Shown one piece after another: positions 45,995 through 54,832 of a stretch of 64,000 nt of DNA. Below the pieces are notes generated by a model that saw only the letters and a list, made by a program, of their open reading frames with translations, was not told the DNA's origin and searched no databases. The stretch's first letter is position 1. Each line of letters opens with the position of its first letter. The position numbers and the translations under genes were made by a program. Location of the stretch: NCBI RefSeq assembly GCF_016808095.1, contig NC_068980.1, positions 16,123,388 to 16,187,387 on the forward strand, given 5' to 3'. Source of the stretch: Vigna angularis. Lineage: Eukaryota; Streptophyta; Magnoliopsida; Fabales; Fabaceae.

Positions 45995-46445
45995 TGGAAT
46001 GCTTAAGGCCATGAAAGACCGAACGGTTGAGGCCGAGTGGCCGAACACCTACGAGGTCGAATGGCCGAATGCTGGAGCGATTGAGACCATGAGGCTGAGG
46101 CCGAGTGTCCGAACACCTAGGAGGCTGAATGGCCGAATGCTGGAACGCTTGAGGCCATGGAAGGCCGAACGGTTGAGGCCGAGTGGCCGAACACCTACAA
46201 GGTCGAATGGCCAAATGCTAGAACGCTTGAAACCATGGAAGGCCGAATGGTTGAGGCCGAGTGACCGAACACATGCGAGGCCGAATGGCCGAATGCTGGA
46301 ATGCTTGAGGCCATGAAAGGCCGAACGATTGAGGCCGAACGGTTGAGGCCGAATGGCCGAACACCTGCGAGGCCGAATGACCGAATGTTGGAATGCTTGA
46401 GGCCATGGAAGGCCGAACAGTTGAGGTCGAGTTGCCGAACACCTA
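45995..46445. repeat. Minisatellite, ~78-bp unit
   Basis: About six units of GAGGCCATGGAAGGCCGAAC type; the sub-motif GCTTGAGGCCATG recurs at 46001, 46077, 46147, 46225, 46303 and 46394. Internal sub-repeats GGCCGAATGGCCGAA. The long ORFs on both strands (Arg/Pro-rich) are repeat artefacts. Confidence 0.85.
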
Positions 46446-46487
46446 CCTAGTTCCATAATAGGTAGATTGCATTTATGCTGGTGTGCG

Positions 46488-46745
46488 CTAGGTGTTCTTG
46501 GGCGAACATGGCCTAGACTATGGGGGGTGGTCCCCTAGGTTTGATGTGTTGGGTGTTCTTGGGCGAACATGTCCTAGAGGGAGTGTATCCCTATATTTAA
46601 TGAACTGGGTGTTCTTGGGCGAACATGTCCCAGAGGGAGTGTATCCCTATATTTAATGCGCTTGGGTGTTCTTGGGCGTGTGTCCCTATACGCAATACAC
46701 TAGGTGTTCTTGGGTGAACATGTCCCAAGTCTGGGAGTGTTTCCC
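46488..46745. repeat. Minisatellite, ~40-60-bp unit
   Basis: Five units carrying GGTGTTCTTGGGCGAACATG at 46491, 46551, 46607, 46664 and 46702, with GGGAGTGTATCCCTATAT between some of them. Confidence 0.82.
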
Positions 46746-46757
46746 TGGTTGAGTGCT

Positions 46758-48111
46758 TGATAACAGTTGAAAAACTATTATTTCCATGCTTAAAATTGAT
46801 ACTAAAAGCAACCTTTAACACTTAGAAACTAGCTTGGAATCAAGCTTTTGTTTATATTTTTGGAAATAAGAGAGTTGGACAGGTTCATGCTTGATTTTAG
46901 TGTTTTATGCAGGTTTTAAGGTGAATTTGATGAAAGAAGTGAAGAAGGATAGAGATGAAATCAGAAAAGAACTCAAAAAGTGCAAAAGAAGAGAAGCCGC
47001 AAGTACCGCTCAGCGCCAGTTTACCGCCGAGCGGCACTAATGAACACCCGTTGGCTCTGCTGAGGGGTGAAAATGCAGCTGAGGGGAAGAATTCAACACA
47101 CGCACTTACCGCTGAGCGGTAGTTTACCGCTGAGCGCCATTATTTTGGGCTTAGGCCCACTTTTCTGTAATATTTCGAATAATATAAATATAAGCTTTAG
47201 GACTTCCTAGGGTTTGTATCTTTGGCTGGAGAAGACGCAAAACCCATTTTTCACCCCTTGGGGGTAGAATTGGAGATGGTGACGACTCTCCTCTTCTCTT
47301 TCTAGGGTTTTTCTATCTCTTCCATTCTTTCATAATTGTTCATCTAGTTTCACCATGAATATGGTGAACTAAACTTTGTATTGTTGTTGGGGAATCAATG
47401 TAATCTTTTGAAGCTCTCATATATGGAATTTTGTGTTTAAACATCATATTTATGATACATGCTTTCTTTCATTAATTGTTAGGATTTTTCCTCTTTGCTC
47501 AAAGCATGCATTGTTTAACTTATTCGATGTCATGATTATTGATTTTGTCGATATGGACACATATGGGGAAATCTAGAACTGGGGAAATTCTCCCAAAAGC
47601 AGTATTACCTAGACATAGGGATATGAGTGTTGGTTGTCTTTAAGCTTCTGTGCTTCAGAATTAATTATTAGGGATGCTAGGAATTGTATGAACTCATAAT
47701 TAAGGATAGGCTTTCTTCGCCAAGACATCGGGTTTAAGGTAATTTAGAGAGTGACATTAACATTGATGAAAAGAATGATGAATTCCTAAATATGTGAGAG
47801 TGGATAAGATGAAATTGATTACCCCAACAACATACTCATCCATATAATTCGTTCAGTGTTTGTGTTCTTCTTTCCCATTGATCATCACATGCATACATGT
47901 TTACTTTTTGTCTTTTGCATTTGAAGCTTATAACAATTTGTTCACAAGTCTTAAATAATCATGAAATCATATAACTAACTAGGCCGTGAGTTCTTTGGGA
48001 GAACGATACTTTATCTTACCGAGTTTATTACTTGATACAATTCGGTCACACTTGCCGAGGGTTAAACAAGTTTTTTGGCGCCGTTTTTCGGTGTTCATAA
48101 ATTTGTCATCA
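46758..48111 (+). mobile_element. Solo LTR, family A (1354 bp)
   Basis: TGATAACAG to GTCATCA with the perfect 5-bp duplication GTGCT (46753-46757 and 48112-48116) and no internal sequence. It contains four CGCTCAGCG/CGCTGAGCG palindromes at 47006-47138 and the inner-end PBS-like stretch GGCGCCGTTTTTCGG (48078 region). It results from recombination between the two LTRs of an older insertion in the minisatellite region. Confidence 0.94.
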
Positions 48112-48977
48112 GTGCTTCAGCACGAAAGGTTCTCTAGCTTCCGCTCTTATAATTTGTATGTAAGATGTGATTATCTACACTAAAGAAATATAACAATTCG
48201 AATTTTACATGGTGAGAAACAGAGTAGTCAGATAAACCAATGCATTCACAAGGTTATACAATTAATATTGAAATAGGTTATGCTATAAGGCCGAACGGCC
48301 AATCGAGTAAGACTCCTCGGTCTTCAGTTGAATGTTTTAGACCAAACTGAAGATTTCGTATTAGGATGTGTCATGGCCGGGATGTACTTGCTTTAGTGCT
48401 GTGACCTGAGGCCATGGGAGGGCCGAGCAGTGGGGCTGAAAGGCCGAATACCTTGTGAGACTGAATGACCAAAGGGTGGAAGGTTTCACGCTTGATGCCA
48501 AATTTGGCTAAGTACTTGAGGCCATTAAAGGCTGAGCGATTGAGGCCGAAGGGTCGAATACGTGGAGGTCGAATGGCCTAATACTTGAGGCCATGGAAGG
48601 CCGAGCAGTAGATGCTGAATGGCCAAATGCCGAGCAGTCGAGGCTGAAGGGGCCGAGCTCCTATGAGACCGAATGGCCGAATTCCTGTGAGGTCGACTGG
48701 CCAAATACTTGTGAGGTTGAATGACTGAATTCCTCTGAGGCCGAATGGCCGAATTCCTGTGAGGTCGAATGACCGATTACCTGTATGGCTGAATGACCGA
48801 TTACCTGTATGGCCGAATGGCCGAATGGAAACTGTCTGGTTGAACGACTTGCTGGAGTATTGGTTCCCTTTTTTCCCAACCGTTTGGGTTAGTTTGATGA
48901 GAATGTTGGATCTTCGTGCTTCTGTTGCATCTTCGTGTTTTTTGTGGTCATCATTGGGTTTCTTCAGCTTGCTCTCG
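48112..48977. repeat. Repeat-rich DNA with GGCCGAATG minisatellite
   Basis: Continues the sequence interrupted by the solo LTR. A degenerate minisatellite of GAGGTCGAATGGCCGAATTC type occupies about 48540-48835. No supported gene; the 170-codon and 130-codon frames span the repeats. Confidence 0.6.
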
Positions 48978-48995
48978 GCTCCACGGTGGGCGCCA
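48978..48995 (-). promoter_or_regulatory. Possible tRNA-Lys primer-binding site
   Basis: In minus sense TGGCGCCCACCGTGGAGC, one mismatch to the complement of the 3' end of plant tRNA-Lys(CUU). It would mark a minus-strand LTR element with its 5' LTR to the right, but no LTR edge is visible next to it. Confidence 0.4.
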
Positions 48996-50023
48996 AAATC
49001 AGAAAGTGGAAAACAAGTGGCTGCAGGAGAGTGGACGTTCGGTCTGGGTGACGGTAGTGGTAAATGCCAAATTCCAAAATCCTGTGCCACTTCTCTGCAT
49101 GCTCACCTTCTTCTCCAAATCTCTGAACCATTTCCTCCTCCTTCTCTCTAGATTTCTTCATCTTCTCTATAAGAAAACACTCACTTTCTCTTCTCCGATC
49201 ACCATTCAGGCACCGTAGAAGCACTTCCGGCGTCAAGAGCTTTCAGTTAAACCATTCAGTTTATGAATCTGAGCTGGTAAGTTCTTCTCTTCTTTCAGTC
49301 GTGCGTTTCATGGACATGCAAACCAAGTCTTGGTTTCATGTGTTGATCACTCTAATCAAATGAGTGGTTCTAATAGTGTTGACTTTTCACTTGGTGTAGT
49401 TTGGATTGTCAAACGTTGAGGGTAGAAGGGCGTATAGAGGTGAACCATATACATTATCGGGAAGCGTTCGGTCACGTTAGAGGTAAGGGAAGCTTATATA
49501 ACTTGATTGTATGTTCGTTTCTACGTTCGTTTTAATGGATGCATGTTTGTTGAGTTGCTGAATGAATATGAAGTATGATTGTTGATATGTTTTGATTGTA
49601 TGAATGTATGAAAATAGATGTTGAGGAAATGAATTGGTGTAAAGAATGATAAGTATGTAATTCCCTATGAAAGTGTACGTTCGTCACTGAATGGTCTTTG
49701 ACCGTTCGGTTTTTCTAGTGGACTTGGTTAGAATTGGATTATTTCATTTGGGAAGAATCCTAGTTGAGGACGAGCGTCTTTGTTTTGTAATACTTGTACA
49801 TAAGCGTTTGGCCAAGGGTAGTCGTCCCTTGGTAATTGGTTATAAACCCAAGTATATCTATATGTTTTTGTATAATTCGTTTGTTCTTAAACACTACTAA
49901 AAATGGTATCCATTATATTTATCAAGCCTTTTCTCTATAAGTTAGTAGTACTTGGTCTTACACCAAGTGCTCGTGCTGAGTAACTGCTCAGTCTTACACC
50001 AGACACTCTTTCTCCTTTCTGTA

Positions 50024-50108
<85 letters not shown>

Positions 50109-50639
50109 ATAAGAACATTCGTCCAAACTCAATAGGGTTCGCCCTTGTCGGTGCTCGGTCTTTGACTGACATTCTGATTGTTCTTGATGTTTAACTTATT
50201 CAAAGGCTAAGTATATTTATTGACGTTCGGTTTATTCACTGGATCCAGTTAAGTATCCTTATTTGATGTCCCTCAATGCCTGTCTAAATTGGTTCCAGCC
50301 TAGAGTTTTAGTACTCGGCCTAGGCTTGGTAGTGTTCGGTCTAACTCGTGAGTCAGTTCATCCAACTGGCTCACTTAGTATATAAACGTTTGGTTCTAAT
50401 AGTTCTCAAGAAAGATTATGTTAATCACTCCCTTTCTTAAACTAATGATTCACTCTCTCTCGGTTTTGATCCGCTTGTAACTGGAGACCTTTGGTCTCAC
50501 TCCAAGCGTTCGGTCTTGTTCAGAATCGAAGTTAACGTTCGACATTTGGTATCTTAAGAGACGTTTGTTCAAATTGATCTCATTGAGGTCTTATTAATGA
50601 AAGATGATGAAATATGATATAAACGAAACAAATTGGATT
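48996..50639 (+). repeat. LTR-like DNA interrupted by A1, left part
   Basis: A TATA-like CTATAAGAAA at 49168-49177 is followed by sequence with GGTAAGGGAAGCTTAT (49486 region), similar to GGTAAGGGAAGCTAAA at 62656. Frequent CCGTTCGGT words. It continues after the A1 insertion at 58365 and ends GGGATGTTACA at 59171, an end typical of Tekay/Del-type LTRs. No gene supported. Confidence 0.45.
50024..50110. repeat. (TA)n microsatellite
   Basis: Mostly TA dinucleotides with short ACACAC and GTATAT interruptions. The overlapping reading frames rich in Tyr/Ile are artefacts. Confidence 0.97.
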
Positions 50640-51925
50640 TGATAACAGTTGAAAAACTGTTATTTTCATGCTTAAATTTGATACTAAAAGCAACCTTTAA
50701 CACTTAGAAACTAGCTTGAAATCATGTTTTTGGTTATATTTTCAGAAATAAGAGAGCTGGACAGGTTTATGCTTGATTTCAGTGTTTTATGCAGGTTTTA
50801 AGGTGAATTTGGTGAAAGAAGTGAAGAAGAACAGAAAGGGAATCAGAAAAGACATCAAAAAGTGCAAAAGGAGAAGCCGCAACCACCGCTCAGCGGTAGT
50901 TTATCGCTGAGCGGCACTCAGAAACCCACGTTAGCTCCGCTGAGGGGTGAAATGACCGCTGAGGGGAAGAATCGAGCCCGCGCACTTACCGCTGAGCGGT
51001 ACTATTTTGGGCTTGGGCCTAATTTTCTATAATTTTACGAATAGTATATGAGCTTTAGGGTTTCCTAGGGTTTGTATCTTTGGCTGGGACGAAGCAAACA
51101 CTCTCTTTTCCACCCCTTTGAAGGAAGATCTTGGATGCTCAGGCTACCTCTCTACCTTTTTAGGGTTTTATCTTTCATTCTTTCATTGTTATTCATCTAG
51201 TCTCACCATGAATATGGTGAACTAAACCTTGTATTGTTGTTGGGGGATCAATGTAATCTTGTGAAACTCTCATATATGGAATTTGTGTTTAAACATCTTA
51301 TTTGAGATCCATGCTTTCTTTCATCAGTAGTTAGGGTTTTTCCTCTTTACTTAATGCTTGCATTGTTTAACTGATTCGATGTCATGATTATTGATTTTGT
51401 CGATATGGGAACGTACGGGGAAGTCTAGATCCGGGGAATTTCTCCCAATAGTATATTGGTTGCCTTTAAGCTCCTGCACTTCAGAACTAATTACTAGGAA
51501 TGCTAGGAATTGTATGAACTCGTAATTAAGGATAGGCCTTCTTGACAAGGTGATTTAGAGAGTGACATTAACATTGATGAAAAGATTGTTGAATTCCTAA
51601 AGTATATGAGAGTGGATAAGATGAAATTGATAACCCCAACAACATACTCATCCATATAATCCATTACGTGTTTGTTTTATTCCTTTTTGCCATTGATCAA
51701 ACTCATGCATACATATTTACTTATTGTCTTTTGCATTTGAAACCACAAGAATTTGTTCACAAGTCTTAAATAATCAACGAATCAAATAACTAACTAGGCC
51801 GTGAGTCCTTTGGGAGAACGATACTTGATCTTACCGAGTTTATTACTTGATACGATTCGGTCACACTTGTCGAGGGTCAAACAAGTTTGTGGCGCCGTTT
51901 TTCGGTGTTCATAAATTTGTCATCA
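50640..51925 (+). repeat. 5' LTR of A1 (1286 bp)
   Basis: TGATAACAG to GTCATCA. It lacks one 18-bp module (AGTTTACCGCTGAGCGGT) present in the 3' LTR at about 57421-57438; otherwise of equal length. CCGCTGAGCGG-type palindromes at 50884-51000. Confidence 0.95.
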
Positions 51926-51932
51926 AGTTTTT

Positions 51933-51950
51933 TGGCGCCGTTGCCAGGGA
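51933..51950 (+). promoter_or_regulatory. tRNA-Asp primer-binding site of A1, one change
   Basis: TGGCGCCGTTGCCAGGGA; one G-to-A change relative to the other copies. Confidence 0.9.
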
Positions 51951-52228
51951 CTCGTGGTTTAACTAGTTTATTTGTTTGATTATTGATTATCTTTGACTTG
52001 TTTTTGAATTTTTAATTTAAATTTCGAATTTTTATTTTCTGTTTATATTTTTCAGTTTTTATTTTATTTTATTTTATTTTTTGGTTATTATTTTATTTTA
52101 TTTTATTTTATTTTTCTGTTTTTATTTTTCTGTTTTTCTGTTTTTATTTTATCTTCTTATCTCTGATCTTATATCTTCTTTTATATCTTTTTGTGCTAAC
52201 AATTGTTTTTAGGGTTTTGTGCCTAATG

Positions 52229-53655
52229 TCTGCAGAATGCAATTTGGTCAAGAATTTAACTATATGGGCACTCAATCCTACCAAAGTAAACTCAACCACT
52301 GGTGGGAACTTCACTCAAGCATGGATCAAAGCCAATTTTGGCAAGCTGCCGGACAATTTGAGAACCAACCACAACAACAATGGCAGCAACAAAGCTTTAA
52401 AATCAACAAAGGGAAGTAAGAGATCTCTTCATTTAGACAAGGCATGGAGGAAACACTAGGTCACACATGGGACAGGTACAAAAGCCTATTGAGAAAGACT
52501 CCCACGCATGGATTTGACGAAGGAGAAGTAGTCCTAATCTTCCTTGAAGGTATTGGTTCACGAACCATGATGATGCTTGATGCATCAGCTGGAGGCAATA
52601 TCAAATGGAAGACTCCAGAGGAAGCCACCGAAATAATTGAAAACATGGCTACTAGTGATAACGAACTGAACAGTGAAAGACGAGCTCCTATTCAACAAAA
52701 AGGATTTCTACAGTTGCAATCTCATGACGCCTTGCTAGCACAGAACAAAATACTAATAAAACAACTGGAGACTCTCACAAAAACACTTGCACAACTGCCA
52801 CAAGAGTTAAAGACTGTTGCACAGGTTCAATCACAGTTGTGTGAATTATGTGGAGGTGATCATATCAATGGTCAGTGCGCCTTTCCAGTAGAAGCTTTAG
52901 AGGATTTTAACTTCATGGCCAATCAATTTACATACTGTCAGGGGAACTTCAATCAAGGATGGAAACCACACCCAAGTATTGGTCAAGGACAAAGTGGGCA
53001 CGCTGGACAATCAGGGCAATTTCACAAGCAACAGCAACAACCAACCTTATGGCACCAGATTTCTATACTTAATGAAAGATCAATAAGGATGGAAGAAACT
53101 CTGCAGCAATTTATACAGAAAACTGAATCTTCTCAAAAGAGCACTGAAGCTGCTATTAAGAACTTGAAGATTCAAATGGGGAAGATTACCAAGCAGTTGG
53201 AAGAAAGGCCTGACAAGGATTTTGGGGCTAATACTGAGGTTAACCCCAGGGAAGAGTGTCAAGTGCTAGTGAGTGTAAATGTTGAAAAAGTTGAGTTGGA
53301 AAAAGAAGAGAGAAAAGAGAGAGAAGAGAAAGAAGAAGAGAAAATTTGTGTGAAGAAAAAGAAAGTGAGAGAAAAGAAAAAGAGGACGAGAGAAAAAAAG
53401 AAAAAAGCATATGAAAAACCTCTTCCTCATCCAAAGAAGTATCATAGGAAGAAAGAATTTGAGCGCTTTATGGAAATCTTCAAGAAATTGGAGATTAAAG
53501 TTCCTATGATTGAGACATTGCAACAGGTTCCTGGTTTGATCAAATTTCTGAAGAAGTTCAGTAGAAAGAAGAAAAAGAAGATGGAACCTGAGCTTTATTG
53601 GGTCAAGCTAGTGACGTTAAAAGAGCGCTTGCTGGGAGGAAACCCAGTGATTTAA
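52229..53655 (+). pseudogene. Rearranged gag of A1
   Basis: The first ~190 nt (52229-52418) resemble the Gln-rich part that normally lies after the zinc knuckle, and are joined directly to the codons for KINKGK; a TAA at 52419-52421 follows. From ATG 52444 a 403-residue frame is open: the second half of the gag core (RYKSLLRKTPTHGFD), zinc knuckle C133-C136-H140-C145, Gln-rich linker and a very Lys/Glu-rich stretch (about residues 275-345). Instead of protease it then reads through the conserved box to a stop at 53653-53655. The N-terminal half of gag and the protease are lost, so this protein could not form a normal particle by itself. Confidence 0.82.
53598..53652 (+). repeat. Upstream copy of conserved box (A1)
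   Basis: GGGTCAAGCTAGTGACGTTA, AAAGAGCGCTTG, then CTGGGAGGAAACCCAG. In this copy the box is part of the open frame. Confidence 0.8.
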
Positions 53656-53736
53656 GAACTTTTAATTTTTGTTTTGGTGATGTAATTTTGAACTTTTGGG
53701 TATTTTTGTTTTTGTTATAAGTTTGTTATAGGGTTT

Positions 53737-53844
53737 ACATCTACTGATGGATGTTAGGCGGAAAAGTATCTACTGAAGGATACTATGTTTGTGTACACCT
53801 ACTGATGGGTGTTGATAAGAAAGTTTTGCACCTACTGATGGGTG
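53737..53844 (+). repeat. Array of four hairpins with conserved loop (A1)
   Basis: 53737-53754 (ACATC/GATGT), 53765-53784 (AGTATC/GATACT), 53795-53812 (ACACC/GGTGT) and 53829-53844 (CACC/GGTG). Loops TACTGATG, TACTGAAG, TACTGATG and TACTGATG. Confidence 0.88.
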
Positions 53845-53854
53845 TTGATGGATT

Positions 53855-53905
53855 TTGGGTCAGGTTCGTGACGTTAAACAAGCGCTACCTGGGAGGCAAC
53901 CCAAT
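53855..53905 (+). repeat. Downstream copy of conserved box (A1)
   Basis: GGGTCAGGTTCGTGACGTTA, AACAAGCGCTAC, then CTGGGAGGCAACCCA. Direct repeat of 53598-53652, bracketing the hairpins. Confidence 0.8.
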
Positions 53906-54061
53906 TGATTGATTTTTCTGTATAATTTTTGTTTTGATCCTGCTTTAGTTGCATAATAGGGTTGTGCATGAGTGATTTGAGAATTTTATTGCAAGGAGTC
54001 AGTGAGGGATAGGTATAGGACGCATCTAGGTCAAGCCAGGAAGAAGAAGAACACTTCCCGA

Positions 54062-54170
54062 AAGTGCCGCTGAGCGGCAAACTACCGCTGAGCGGTAGTA
54101 TCGCAGAACGGAAGTGCCGCTGAGCGGCAAACTCTTGCTGAGCGGTAGTATCGCAGAACGGGCTTGGGTT
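54062..54170 (+). repeat. CCGCTGAGCGG palindromes in ORF2 leader (A1)
   Basis: Two ~54-bp repeats, each with GTGCCGCTGAGCGGCAAACT followed by a second GCTGAGCGGTAG and TATCGCAGAACGG. The same words occur in the LTRs and again at 54638-54750. Confidence 0.8.
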
Positions 54171-54194
54171 GCCCCTTAGCGAAACCCAAGCCCA

Positions 54195-54216
54195 TTAGGG
54201 TATTTTTATACCCTAA
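54195..54216 (+). promoter_or_regulatory. TATA-containing palindrome, candidate ORF2 promoter (A1)
   Basis: TTAGGGTAT/ATACCCTAA around TTTT; identical in A2 (13533-13554). It follows palindromes and a GGGCTTGGG word and precedes ORF2 by about 620 nt. Promoter function is inferred from layout only. Confidence 0.5.
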
Positions 54217-54354
54217 GCTGCGTCTTGGCTTTTCTTTGCATACTTTGCTCTGCACACACACTCCTACATACTCTTTGAAAGAATCTATACATTTTTTCCC
54301 TCATCCCTCTTGAGAAAATCTCTCTTTCACTCACTTTCTCACTAGTTTTCCATC

Positions 54355-54368
54355 TAAGTTTGGGGTTG
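54355..54368 (+). promoter_or_regulatory. PPT-like motif in ORF2 leader (A1)
   Basis: TAAGTTTGGGGTTG, identical to the 14 bases next to the 3' LTR (57047-57060); a third form, CAAGTTTGGGGTTG, is at 56684-56697. Confidence 0.6.
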
Positions 54369-54832
54369 GAAGAGAGCATCATAGCTTGAAAGCAGTCTCC
54401 ATTCATCTAGCATCTCCACCCAAGTAAGTCAAGCATTTTTTTTCATTCTAGGGTTCTTGAGTTTGAATTGGATTGTTGAAGCATGAATCTTTAGGGGTTT
54501 TAATTTTTATGCATGATTTAATGATTTAATTGATGTTTGAACCGATTGAACTGAATGATTTTGATCTGGAAACTGAAAATTGCATGTGGGTGGAGTTAGG
54601 ATAGTGTAAAAACGAATTTTTCAGAATTCTGCAGAGTTACCGCTGAGCGGCAGTTTACCGCTGAGCGACACTTTGACAGATTTGTGTTCTTGCTGAGTTG
54701 CGCTCTGGATTGTTGTACTGGTGGCGCTGAGGGGTGATTTTGACCCTCAGTGGTGGGTTAACTTTGAAATAATGGTGTTGGATGTGTTTTACTAATGCTT
54801 AACAACATGTTTGTGGTTTTGAATGTATAGGA

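Noticed and set aside
45984..46456. ORFs of 94-135 codons on both strands
   Set aside because: They mirror the 78-bp minisatellite; residues repeat with the DNA unit.
48978..48995. Full minus-strand element with tRNA-Lys priming
   Set aside because: Only the primer-site-like word is seen; no LTR edge beside it and no matching coding region, so I list just the site at low confidence.
48578..49151. 170- and 130-codon ORFs
   Set aside because: Cover GGCCGAATG repeats and LTR-like DNA; no recognisable domain.
49935..50194. Tyr/Ile-rich ORFs
   Set aside because: Translation of a (TA)n microsatellite.
53737..53844. Hammerhead ribozyme signature CTGATGA in the hairpin loops
   Set aside because: CUGAUG lies inside a simple hairpin loop; the second core strand (GAAA) and the three-helix layout are absent, and the loop is followed by G more often than by A.
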